A stretch of 64,000 nt of DNA from assembly GCF_900607235.1 (NCBI RefSeq), contig NZ_LR027848.1, positions 248,001 through 312,000 of the forward strand, in the 5' to 3' direction. The stretch is from Olivibacter jilunii. Its GTDB lineage: Bacteria; Bacteroidota; Bacteroidia; Sphingobacteriales; Sphingobacteriaceae. The notes beneath the pieces are model-generated. The model saw only the letters and a program-made list of their open reading frames with translations, did not search any database and was not told the origin of the DNA. Shown in pieces: positions 9,643 through 16,782 of the stretch (the first letter of the stretch is position 1; every line of letters begins with the position of its first letter). The position numbers and the translations under genes were made by a program.

Positions 9643-9993
9643 CTATTTCACTAGTTTATTATTATGGTCCGGAAAAACCAAAATCGGTTCGTGCTTTTTG
9701 GCTTCCTCCATAGGGAGTTGGCAATAAGAAATGATAATCACAATGTCGCCTACTTGAACTAAGCGCGCGGCAGCTCCATTCAAACATACAATACCGGAAC
9801 CACGTTCGCCTTTTATAACATAGGTTTCAAAGCGTGCACCGTTGTTATTATTTACGATCTGCACCTTCTCGTTCGGAATAATATTAGCCGCCTCTATTAA
9901 ATCTTCATCAATCGTAATGCTACCCACATAGTTGAGTTCTGCCTGAGTAACCTTTACGCGATGAATTTTCGATTTCAACACCTCGATAATCAT
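9643..9993 (-). CDS. panD: Aspartate 1-decarboxylase
   Basis: PanD converts L-aspartate to beta-alanine for pantothenate and CoA synthesis. The 116-residue length is typical. The proenzyme self-cleavage site is visible as Gly24-Ser25 in [11 protein letters not shown]; Ser25 would become the pyruvoyl cofactor after cleavage. Further family segments are [26 protein letters not shown]. The ATG lies exactly four bases after a TATCTTTG element, suggesting its own promoter and perhaps a leaderless message. panC lies upstream on the same strand, separated by a 182-base gap that contains a repeat element, so the two pathway genes are neighbours but perhaps not a single operon. Confidence 0.96.
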   Translation of the reverse strand: MIIEVLKSKIHRVKVTQAELNYVGSITIDEDLIEAANIIPNEKVQIVNNNNGARFETYVIKGERGSGIVCLNGAAARLVQVGDIVIIISYCQLPMEEAKKHEPILVFPDHNNKLVK

Positions 9994-9997
9994 GGCA

Positions 9998-10005
9998 CAA
10001 AGATA
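9998..10005 (-). promoter_or_regulatory. -7 element of panD, four bases from the ATG
   Basis: Minus-strand TATCTTTG (TAnnTTTG consensus) is followed by TGCC and the panD ATG. Initiation about five bases past the element would put the 5' end at the start codon. No clear TTG -33 box is seen. Confidence 0.5.
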
Positions 10006-10071
10006 CGCATTTTGTTATTTAATCTATCACAGATGCGCTGCTATTCGGAAATATGATCTATAGATTACCAT

Positions 10072-10170
10072 TAGAGGTGTAGGGTGGGAGGTGGGAGGTA
10101 TAAGGTTTTAGGCATTAGGCTTCAGGAGTTAGAACGCCAAAGCTAACAGCTAACACCTAAGAGCTTATAA
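10072..10170. repeat. G-rich/CTAA-rich intergenic element, copy 1
   Basis: Between panC and panD, a G-rich arm (AGGGTGGGAGGTGGGAGG, then TAAGGTTTTAGGCATTAGG) is followed about 20 bases later by CTAACAGCTAACACCTAA. The two halves are imperfectly complementary (TTAGG-type against CCTAA-type). Similar elements occur at 24350-24440 and 63098-63175. The element begins just after the panC stop on the minus strand. No coding frame spans it. Confidence 0.6.
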
Positions 10171-10175
10171 AAGCC

Positions 10176-11027
10176 TTATTTCAACACTATATTATCAATT
10201 AAACGGACACCATCCACCCAAGCGGCCAATATAACCACAAGCGGCCTTAGGTCCTGTTGTTTTCTATCAATTTCCGATAAGTCACTCGGATTACAGATTG
10301 CGAAGTATTCCAATTCAACACCTTCCACTTTATCCAGGAAACTTAGTGCTTCCTCCTTTGCCTGTAAGGGGCCTGTGCCCTTTTCAAACGCTTGTTTTAT
10401 CATGAACAATGCTTTTGATAAAGAAAGTGCTTGTTTTCTACCATTGGATGAGAGTCGTACATTGCGGGAGCTTTTCGCCAATCCATCCGCATCCCTTACG
10501 GTATCCACCATTTGCAGGCGCAGCGGTAGATGAAGCTTATCCACCATATACTGAATCACCATACACTGCTGAAAATCTTTCTGTCCAAAAAAGGCGATCG
10601 AGGGCTTAACAATATCAAAGAGTTTGTACACCACCTGTGTAACGCCTTGATAATGTCCGGGTCTTTTTGCTCCCTCCCAGATTTTGTCGAGTCGACCCAG
10701 ATCGAAGAACCAAGGTTCGTCATTCGGTGGATACATCTCTTCCACCGTAGGTAAAAACAGGACATCACAGTTCACCGATTGAAGGAGTGCCACATCCTTT
10801 TCGATAGGTCTCGGATACTTTTCCAAATCAGCCGGATCATTAAACTGTGTTGGATTAACAAATATACTACAAACGGTAATATCGGTTGCGCGCTTGGAAT
10901 GCTCAATCAAAGTTAAATGACCTTCGTGTAAAGCCCCCATGGTAGGCACGAAACCTATTGTTTTATCCTTTGAACTGAACGCTGATAGATGGGCTTTCAG
11001 CGCAATTTTTGTAGTAAAGATTTCCAA
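10176..11027 (-). CDS. panC: Pantoate--beta-alanine ligase (pantothenate synthetase)
   Basis: PanC joins pantoate and beta-alanine using ATP to give pantothenate. The 283-residue protein has the nucleotidyl-transferase HxGH motif in FVPTMGALHEGHLTLIEHSK, the substrate-site segments VNPTQFNDPADLEKYPR and FFGQKDFQQCMVIQ, and a KMSKS-like KSSRNVRLS. The product of panD, encoded just downstream, is its second substrate. It is divergent from the GlgA-like gene, an arrangement I believe is common in Bacteroidota. The start ATG lies at 11025-11027. Confidence 0.96.
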   Translation of the reverse strand: MEIFTTKIALKAHLSAFSSKDKTIGFVPTMGALHEGHLTLIEHSKRATDITVCSIFVNPTQFNDPADLEKYPRPIEKDVALLQSVNCDVLFLPTVEEMYPPNDEPWFFDLGRLDKIWEGAKRPGHYQGVTQVVYKLFDIVKPSIAFFGQKDFQQCMVIQYMVDKLHLPLRLQMVDTVRDADGLAKSSRNVRLSSNGRKQALSLSKALFMIKQAFEKGTGPLQAKEEALSFLDKVEGVELEYFAICNPSDLSEIDRKQQDLRPLVVILAAWVDGVRLIDNIVLK

Positions 11028-11100
11028 TTTTTTTGTTATTAAAACAAGGAGGTAAAGTTGAACATTTTAAACCTAACTACAAAGGTTTTTTTATAAATCG

Positions 11101-11131
11101 TTGATATATCATAAGATAATGCGTATATTTG
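11101..11131 (+). promoter_or_regulatory. Promoter of the GlgA-like gene
   Basis: TTG at 11101-11103, a 20-base spacer and TATATTTG at 11124-11131 match the Bacteroidota TTG-(19/20)-TAnnTTTG pattern exactly. Transcription would begin near 11137, leaving a leader of about 130 bases before the ATG at 11269. Confidence 0.7.
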
Positions 11132-11173
11132 CAGACCGATTTTCATTAGAGCAATTATTTTAATGACTAATAA

Positions 11174-11230
11174 ACTATCAAAAATAGGTTTAGCTGGCTC
11201 ATACCGGTATGATTCATTGTGTTTGATAGT
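11174..11230 (+). other. Structured leader candidate of the GlgA-like gene
   Basis: Within the inferred leader, ACTATCAAA (11174-11182) pairs perfectly with TTTGATAGT (11222-11230). The enclosed segment contains a 12-base perfect palindrome, CATACCGGTATG (11200-11211). Together they form a two-level structure ending 38 bases before the start codon. It matches no riboswitch I recognise and could equally be a protein-binding site. Confidence 0.4.
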
Positions 11231-11268
11231 CTCACATTTCAAAAATTCTAAAATATAATTTATTGGAG

Positions 11269-12093
11269 ATGGCAAAAACGAAGATATTGTACATTACCCA
11301 CGAGATGTCGCCTTTCCTCGAACTAAGCAAAATTTCTGAGATAACAAGAGAGTTACCCCAGGCCATGCAGGAAAAAGGGTTTGAAATACGGATTTTAATG
11401 CCTCGCTTTGGCAATATTAATGAGCGCAGGAACCGTTTACATGAAGTGATCAGGCTTTCGGGGATGAATATTGTAGTGGACAATAACGACAACCCCCTTA
11501 TTATCAAAGTTGCATCCATCCCAGCTGCCCGTATGCAGGTTTACTTTTTGGATAACGAAGAGTATTTCCAACGTAAACATGTATTTACCGACAAAGAGGG
11601 TAAGTTCTTTAAGGATAACGACGAGCGTGCCATCTTTTTTTGTAAAGGGGCATTGGAGACTGTTAAAAAATTGGGATGGTCTCCCGATGTAGTGCATTGT
11701 CATGGCTGGATGACGGCTTTGATTCCTGCCTATGTGAAAACGGCCTATAAAGATGATCCAACCTTTAAAGACACAAAAATCATCTATTCGCTGTATGCAG
11801 ATAAATTTGAGCATGCTTTGCACGAGCGTTTTGCAGATAAAGCACTTACGGGAAACATGCATGCAGAAGATTTATCAAGCTATGATTCATCAGACTATTA
11901 TGGTTTGTACAATGGCGCACTTCACTATACCGATGCGGTTGTTTTATCCGAAGAAAACATCGATGAAAAACTGTTAAATATTGTTAAAAAGAGCGAAATT
12001 CCGATAACTGACTGCAGAAATGATGCAGAATTCGAAAATTATTCCAACCTTTACGAGCAATTTTCCAATGAAGAATTGGAAACTGTGGCTTAG
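11269..12093 (+). CDS. Half-length glycogen/starch synthase-like protein (GT5 N-terminal domain only)
   Basis: The start is taken at the ATG at 11269 rather than a TTG two codons earlier, giving 274 residues. The protein resembles only the N-terminal Rossmann domain of GT5 glycogen synthases: KILYITHEMSPFLELSKISE at the front, GFEIRILMPRFGNINERR, a YFLDNEEYFQR segment, and PDVVHCHGWMTALIPAY, equivalent to the HAHDWHTAL region. The family's N-terminal KxGGL ADP-glucose motif is absent, with LSKISE in its place. The whole C-terminal nucleotide-sugar domain of the usual 480-residue enzyme is missing. Automatic annotation would say glycogen synthase, but catalysis is doubtful. It is divergent from panC and followed by the DUF4270 gene. 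Confidence 0.75.
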   Translation: MAKTKILYITHEMSPFLELSKISEITRELPQAMQEKGFEIRILMPRFGNINERRNRLHEVIRLSGMNIVVDNNDNPLIIKVASIPAARMQVYFLDNEEYFQRKHVFTDKEGKFFKDNDERAIFFCKGALETVKKLGWSPDVVHCHGWMTALIPAYVKTAYKDDPTFKDTKIIYSLYADKFEHALHERFADKALTGNMHAEDLSSYDSSDYYGLYNGALHYTDAVVLSEENIDEKLLNIVKKSEIPITDCRNDAEFENYSNLYEQFSNEELETVA

Positions 12094-12205
12094 CGAGGAA
12101 GGCTGAACTGCAGCAAGGCGGAAGAAATAAGCCCTTGTAACTTTATCTGTACCAGGCAAGCGTTATAATGGTTTTACACAGCTTTATAGAACATATTATT
12201 TTATA

Positions 12206-13723
12206 ATGAAGTATTATACTCGAGACTTATTGACGCTGTTAATAAGTCTCTTTATTTTAAGTAGTTGCAAGAATCCGGCGGGAATCGGGTTAGATAACAA
12301 TCCGGGAGATTCCTTTTATGGCACCCTAAATGACACGTTAACGCTCAAGACAGTTACACTCCGTGACGATAGTGCCCGATCAGTCATAAGGGTTGCCAAT
12401 AACAACAGTAATATCCCGAGCATCAATATCAATCAGCTTCCATTTGGGTATTACAAGGACCCGGTTTTCGGTGAAACGCAAGCGAACATCGCCCTTGCCA
12501 TTTTACGACCTGAAAGTGGCGATATACGCCTCCCCCAAAACGCACAGATCGATTCGGCTGTGCTGGTTGTTCGATATGGAAACTCTTTTGTCGGTGATTC
12601 ACAGTCATCCACCTACCTGCTTAAAGTAAGACAGTTGGATGAGGTGTATAGTCCCAACACGATCTATTATAGTACGAAAAATTGGAGTGTAAAGAGCGAC
12701 GATATAGCAAGCACCCAACTGCGCCGGTTCAACCTCAAAGACAGTATCAATGTAATTGTGAGAGGAAGTAACGGCCAAGATAGTACGGTAAAACGCTATC
12801 CTGAACTGCGTGTACGGCTAAATAACAGCTTTATCGGCAGCCTTTTATCGCATACACTGGATTCAGCCACTGTAAACTCGGAGACCGGATTTTTGAATCA
12901 TGCAAAAGGTCTTTACTTGACAATCGACAAGAATGCACAGCAAGGTATAGGTGGACTTGCGACTTTAAGTCCGACCAACCCGCAAAGTTCAGATTCGCCG
13001 AACTTCATGGAAGTCACCTATCGTGTTACGGATGCAGAGGGTGACACGGACACTTTAACCAAAGTCTTTCCAATCCCGGTTCCTACATCCAGCAGCAGCA
13101 CCGGCGCTCCTTTTATGTATATGTCAGCCAGTATAAACAGGAGTTTCTCTCCGGTTATCCAAAGCCAACTGGCCAATACCGCTGTTAATCAGACTACTGT
13201 TTATGCACAAGCTATGGGTGGCTTGAGGACAAAAGTATCTTTTCCATACATTGACCAGTTAAAAGGAAAGAAAATTGCCGTTAACCGGGCAGAATTGGTC
13301 GTTTATGTGGATGACGACAATAGCAATACCGTAAGCACACCGGCACCTCGATTGACGCTATACCGAAAAGACGTTTCAGGCAATAATCAGCCCATTCCAG
13401 ATGGTGATTCAAGGCCTGTACGTGATCTGCGCTCACAGTTTCAAGCTGCGGGACCATTTGCTTTAGGTGGTTTTTACGACGATAAAGCGAAACGTTATGT
13501 GTTTACTTTAACCTCTTATATCCAAGACGTCATTTTAGGCAAAGTGCAGAATTCGGATGTTTATATTGCGCCTGTATCGGAGATCATGACCAACACTATT
13601 CCTTTTTGGCCAGACATTACCGCACCTAGCAGTGTTGTTCTAAAAGGCTTTAACCCGGAAGATGCACAAGCTAAAAATGAACTCCGGACCAAATTAAATA
13701 TTTATTATACCGAACTCGAGTAA
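12206..13723 (+). CDS. DUF4270 family lipoprotein
   Basis: This 505-residue protein matches the Bacteroidota DUF4270 family: a short signal with lipobox SSC (MKYYTRDLLTLLISLFILSSC), the N-terminal pattern NPAGIGLDNNPGDSFYGTL, then a large beta-rich body with AQIDSAVLVVRYG, the central KISFPYIDQLKG-like segment (KVSFPYIDQLKGKKIAVNRAELVVYV), and an LKIYYTE-like end (LNIYYTELE). Function is unknown; such proteins sit in the envelope. It lies 112 bases after the GlgA-like gene on the same strand and ends at a clear terminator. No motif suggests an enzyme. Confidence 0.85.
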   Translation: MKYYTRDLLTLLISLFILSSCKNPAGIGLDNNPGDSFYGTLNDTLTLKTVTLRDDSARSVIRVANNNSNIPSININQLPFGYYKDPVFGETQANIALAILRPESGDIRLPQNAQIDSAVLVVRYGNSFVGDSQSSTYLLKVRQLDEVYSPNTIYYSTKNWSVKSDDIASTQLRRFNLKDSINVIVRGSNGQDSTVKRYPELRVRLNNSFIGSLLSHTLDSATVNSETGFLNHAKGLYLTIDKNAQQGIGGLATLSPTNPQSSDSPNFMEVTYRVTDAEGDTDTLTKVFPIPVPTSSSSTGAPFMYMSASINRSFSPVIQSQLANTAVNQTTVYAQAMGGLRTKVSFPYIDQLKGKKIAVNRAELVVYVDDDNSNTVSTPAPRLTLYRKDVSGNNQPIPDGDSRPVRDLRSQFQAAGPFALGGFYDDKAKRYVFTLTSYIQDVILGKVQNSDVYIAPVSEIMTNTIPFWPDITAPSSVVLKGFNPEDAQAKNELRTKLNIYYTELE

Positions 13724-13745
13724 AAATTTCATATAAAATGATAGG

Positions 13746-13773
13746 AAAAGCGACCTTTTGAGTCGCTTTTTTT
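13746..13773 (+). terminator. Intrinsic terminator after DUF4270 gene
   Basis: A perfect nine-base stem AAAAGCGAC / GTCGCTTTT with a seven-base loop (CTTTTGA) runs into seven T residues, 22 bases after the stop. Confidence 0.85.
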
Positions 13774-13925
13774 ACGTTTTGTAACAAAGGGATCAGCTGC
13801 GAGCTAAGTTTTTTAATATGCTCTTCGCCAAAAAATACACCTAGTCCGCCTACATCATAACCGCAAACATGGGGTAATGATAATAAGTGTGCCATGGTGC
13901 ACAGTGGTAACTCTCCATAAGACCC

Positions 13926-13958
13926 AAAAAACGGGAACATCTTTACAGATCGTTCCCG
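13926..13958 (-). terminator. Intrinsic terminator after gldJ-like gene
   Basis: On the minus strand CGGGAAC pairs with GTTCCCG, and an inner ATCT/AGAT extends the hairpin. A run of six T follows. It lies about 60 bases past the stop at 14019. Together with the plus-strand terminator at 13746 it closes the two convergent units. Confidence 0.85.
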
Positions 13959-14018
13959 CATTTTAAATATAAACAATAGAGCTATGTCTTTCTTTTCTAG
14001 AAGGTGAAGTTCCCTTGC

Positions 14019-15590
14019 CTATGGCGTCGCCTTTGAAGATTTTCGCAAACCGCTTTTCACTTTAGCTGATTTGAAACGAGGCATGCCATTGGTATGAATT
14101 TCCGGATTACCGACGAGCGTCATGGCACAGCGGAAGCCTACCGTTGCAGAGGACTCATCTTGTTGCATAAATCTTCTCGTTGCCGGATTTAACCAATATG
14201 CACGATCATTCCATGAACCGCCCTTATAAACACGCGATTTGTTGTTCACCAAGGTTGTCTTACCATATAAGGAGTCGCTGACTTCATCATTATACCCTCT
14301 CATGTCTGCATTGTATGCACTTACACCGCTATCTTGCGCTGCGGTTTGATTCTGCAATTCTTCCCATGTCTGTTTCCTCGGTGCCTTGGCCATCTCCTTA
14401 ATTGGTCGGCCATATTTGTCCTTTGCATAAATGCCTTTCTCCGGATCTTCTAATTTTTTGTCCACGTAGACATTGCCCCTGAAGGGGTTAAAATCTTCGA
14501 AATCTTCATAGGTCAGCTTACGATACACATCACCCACCCATTCATTCACATTACCGGCCATATTATATAAACCGAAATCGTTCGGCTGATAAGCTGTCAC
14601 CGGTTTTGTAATATCACCTGCATCGTTTAAGTATCCGGCCGTTCCCATATTGTCACCCGCACCTAACTTAAAGTTAGCCATTATAAGGCCCTGCGTTTTT
14701 TTCTTACCTGAACGAACACCTAAACCATCCCAAGGGTAGATCCGATAACCTTCTACATTTCCGTAGATGGTATTGCCAATCAGCCCCAAGGCAGCATATT
14801 CCCATTCTGCCTCGGTTGGCAATCGATAGGGTTGTTTAAGAAAACCATCCTCCAACCGTACCGGCCTTCGGGCATCTTTTTCTGCGCCCGGGCGTAGGTC
14901 TTTCGGCATGTTTTTACCATCTATACCTTCACCTTTGTATTGTCCATTCAAATAAATGTCGGTATTAAAAGGCTGCGCCGTGCTCTCTCCCGCACTTTCG
15001 GCCTTACTTTTGTAATCCAATAAGATTCCTTTCGAGCGCAGAATTTCTTCGTTTACACGATCGGTCCGCCATACACAGTAATCGTTAGCCTGCTCCCAGG
15101 TAACGCCTACAACAGGATAGTCTTGATAAGCCGGATGTCGGAGGTAATTATCCACATAGGGTTCGTTATAAGATAGAGGATTACGCCAAACCAGCGTATC
15201 AGGCAGCGCGTTATAATATAACTGTCGGTCGTTAGGAAAGTTTTGATTTAGCCAATAAAGATACTCAAGCCAATCGACATTAGCCACTTCCGTTTCATCC
15301 ATATAAAAGGAAGCAACGGTTACTCTTCTACGCTTATTATCGTTCTCATAGCCCAGATCCTGATCTAGGCTTCCGCCCATCACGAAGGTCCCCCCCTCGA
15401 TAATAACGAGTCCGGGACCGGGACCGGGCTTCACTTTTCGATTGACCTGAAAACCACCATTATGCGGGTCGTTGTATTTCATTCCCGTTTTTGATGATCG
15501 GTCACCCATTCCGCTCTTTTTGCTACAGCTCGAATACATGAGCCCAATACCACAAAGCGCAAGCACAATCAGCGTAAAATTTTTCTTCAT
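14019..15590 (-). CDS. gldJ: GldJ-like gliding-motility/T9SS lipoprotein (SUMF1 fold)
   Basis: The 523-residue protein has a lipoprotein signal ending MYSSC (Cys22). It then shows the segment GMKYNDPHNGGF and a formylglycine-generating-enzyme (SUMF1/EgtB) domain: VIIEGGTFVMGGS, FYMDETEVANVDWLEYLYWL, PVVGVTWEQANDYCVWR, RLPTEAEWEYAA, AGNVNEWVGDVYR and VYKGGSWNDRAYWLNPATRR. These match GldJ of Flavobacterium, a lipoprotein needed for gliding and type IX secretion. The catalytic cysteines of true formylglycine enzymes are not apparent, fitting a structural role. No gldK-N or other T9SS gene is nearby. It has its own promoter and terminator, so it is monocistronic. The assignment rests on remembered sequence similarity. 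Confidence 0.8.
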   Translation of the reverse strand: MKKNFTLIVLALCGIGLMYSSCSKKSGMGDRSSKTGMKYNDPHNGGFQVNRKVKPGPGPGLVIIEGGTFVMGGSLDQDLGYENDNKRRRVTVASFYMDETEVANVDWLEYLYWLNQNFPNDRQLYYNALPDTLVWRNPLSYNEPYVDNYLRHPAYQDYPVVGVTWEQANDYCVWRTDRVNEEILRSKGILLDYKSKAESAGESTAQPFNTDIYLNGQYKGEGIDGKNMPKDLRPGAEKDARRPVRLEDGFLKQPYRLPTEAEWEYAALGLIGNTIYGNVEGYRIYPWDGLGVRSGKKKTQGLIMANFKLGAGDNMGTAGYLNDAGDITKPVTAYQPNDFGLYNMAGNVNEWVGDVYRKLTYEDFEDFNPFRGNVYVDKKLEDPEKGIYAKDKYGRPIKEMAKAPRKQTWEELQNQTAAQDSGVSAYNADMRGYNDEVSDSLYGKTTLVNNKSRVYKGGSWNDRAYWLNPATRRFMQQDESSATVGFRCAMTLVGNPEIHTNGMPRFKSAKVKSGLRKSSKATP

Positions 15591-15614
15591 AGTTTATGCG
15601 AATACACCACCATT

Positions 15615-15644
15615 CAAAATTAGCACATTAAAACAAAACGGCAA
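15615..15644 (-). promoter_or_regulatory. Promoter of gldJ-like gene
   Basis: On the minus strand TTG (plus coordinates 15642-15644), a 19-base spacer and TAATTTTG (15615-15622) fit the TTG-19-TAnnTTTG consensus. The element ends 24 bases before the ATG at 15590. Confidence 0.7.
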
Positions 15645-15881
15645 CCGACCAACAAATGCTGAATACACGAGATAGCCTTTCATCTCTTCCATCAAATAAT
15701 TTTTTTTATAGCCGGTTTTTGATATGTTTGGCAAAAAAGGTATCATAAAGCAAATTAAACCGCTTTTTTTTGACATGCTATAAGAAGATCTATCACGCCA
15801 TAAGTTAGGCAAGGCGAACTCTTTTCAAAATAATGAACAAAATGAACAGAGAAGTCTGCCTTATAAAACAAAAACACAAAC

Positions 15882-16361
15882 ATGAAAATAAAAGTAGGCT
15901 TCGGCTTCGACGTCCATCAATTAAAAGAAAATCATCCCTTTATTTTGGGAGGAGAAAAGATCGATCATCATGCAGGCGCTTTCGGACATTCGGATGCAGA
16001 CGTGTTGGTACATGCGATTTGTGACGCCATATTGGGTGCAGCGAATTTGGAGGATATTGGTTATCATTTTCCGAACACAGATGCTAAATGGAAGGGTATC
16101 AGTAGTTTAATTCTGTTGGAAGAGTGTATTAAATTATTAAAAAACAAAGGATGGGAACTTAGTAATATAGATGCCATGTTGTGTCTTGAGGCACCGAAGA
16201 TAAAGCCTTACATCCCAGCTATGAAGGCACATATATCCAACGCTAGCGGCTTAGATGTAGAGGATATTTCTATCAAGGCCACAACCAATGAAACAATGGG
16301 ATTTATCGGACGCAAAGAAGGGGTAGTGGCCTATGCCGTATGTTTGATCCAAAAACTATAA
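15882..16361 (+). CDS. ispF: 2-C-methyl-D-erythritol 2,4-cyclodiphosphate synthase
   Basis: IspF makes the cyclic diphosphate intermediate of the MEP isoprenoid pathway. The 159-residue protein has the metal-binding DVH (Asp10, His12) in VGFGFDVHQL, the AFGHSDADVLVHAICDA signature, DIGYHFPNTD, and the C-terminal IKATTNETMGFIGRKEGV. Length and motifs are complete. It stands alone; other MEP genes are not in the window. The 290 bases upstream, shared with gldJ, show no clear TAnnTTTG element for this gene. Confidence 0.96.
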   Translation: MKIKVGFGFDVHQLKENHPFILGGEKIDHHAGAFGHSDADVLVHAICDAILGAANLEDIGYHFPNTDAKWKGISSLILLEECIKLLKNKGWELSNIDAMLCLEAPKIKPYIPAMKAHISNASGLDVEDISIKATTNETMGFIGRKEGVVAYAVCLIQKL

Positions 16362-16385
16362 ATCCTGACATCTATTTAAGAGGCA

Positions 16386-16547
16386 CTATTTTGTTTGTTC
16401 CGGCATGTTGGAAAAATCCATACCGCATTTACAGTTGGAACCGCAGGTGCCTCCCTTTTTTGGTTTTAGATTGTTATACAACATGCGACCGAGGTAAAAA
16501 GCGGCCGCGGCAAACAATAATAAAACAACTATCGACTGTATATCCAT
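16386..16547 (-). CDS. Small FeoB-associated-type Cys-rich membrane protein
   Basis: The ATG at 16545-16547 gives a 53-residue protein. MDIQSIVVLLLFAAAAFYLGRMLYNN is one transmembrane helix with the N-terminus outside or periplasmic, followed by a basic patch and a Cys cluster GGTCGSNCKCG. This layout is that of the FeoB-associated Cys-rich membrane protein family, which usually sits next to the ferrous-iron transporter gene feoB. No feoB is present here, so it is an orphan. I prefer this start over an upstream in-frame codon because the ATG is placed four bases after a perfect promoter (TTG-20-TATATTTG). It converges on ispF, with 24 bases between the stops. Confidence 0.75.
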   Translation of the reverse strand: MDIQSIVVLLLFAAAAFYLGRMLYNNLKPKKGGTCGSNCKCGMDFSNMPEQTK

Positions 16548-16551
16548 AATA

Positions 16552-16582
16552 CAAATATAACCAAAATACCTTTCACAATCAA
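16552..16582 (-). promoter_or_regulatory. Promoter of the small Cys-rich protein gene, four bases from ATG
   Basis: On the minus strand TTG (plus 16580-16582), a 20-base spacer and TATATTTG (16552-16559) match the consensus exactly. The ATG follows after TATT, so the transcript is predicted to start at or next to the start codon. Confidence 0.7.
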
Positions 16583-16672
16583 GCAACTAGCTTGCTATAC
16601 GAAGTGGACAAAAACGAAAAAACCGTCAAAAATAAAAGCAATCCAAGCGCTTAATTTTTCAAATGGAATAAT

Positions 16673-16680
16673 TACCTTTG
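16673..16680 (+). promoter_or_regulatory. -7 element of typA
   Basis: TACCTTTG matches TAnnTTTG. No TTG is found 19-20 bases upstream (the sequence there is CTTAAT), so the -33 box is weak. The predicted leader is about 95 bases. Confidence 0.5.
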
Positions 16681-16701
16681 CGCAAAATTTTCCCTTTAGT
16701 T

Positions 16702-16756
16702 CTTTGATACTCAAAGCGCAGATGAGAAATTGATAAATTGCATAAAGCAATTTATC
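16702..16756 (+). other. Two tandem hairpins in the typA leader
   Basis: CTTTGA-TAC-TCAAAG (16702-16716) is followed by a perfect ten-base stem GATAAATTGC-ATAAA-GCAATTTATC (16732-16756), which ends 26 bases before the ATG. Neither has a T run, so they are not terminators. A role in translational or cold-related control of typA is possible but unproven. Confidence 0.45.
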
Positions 16757-16782
16757 CCCAAATTTGAGATATACATACTTGG

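Noticed and set aside
9994-11268. tRNA, small RNA, or CRISPR-like repeat array in the TTAG-rich intergenic DNA
   Set aside because: Repeat units are irregular and imperfect, without fixed spacers; no cloverleaf can be formed. It is treated as an intergenic repeat element instead.
13671-13895. Possible 74-residue minus-strand gene starting at the ATG at 13895
   Set aside because: It overlaps the end of the DUF4270 gene by about 50 bases, crosses a terminator hairpin and has no promoter. Kept only as a weak remnant in the findings.
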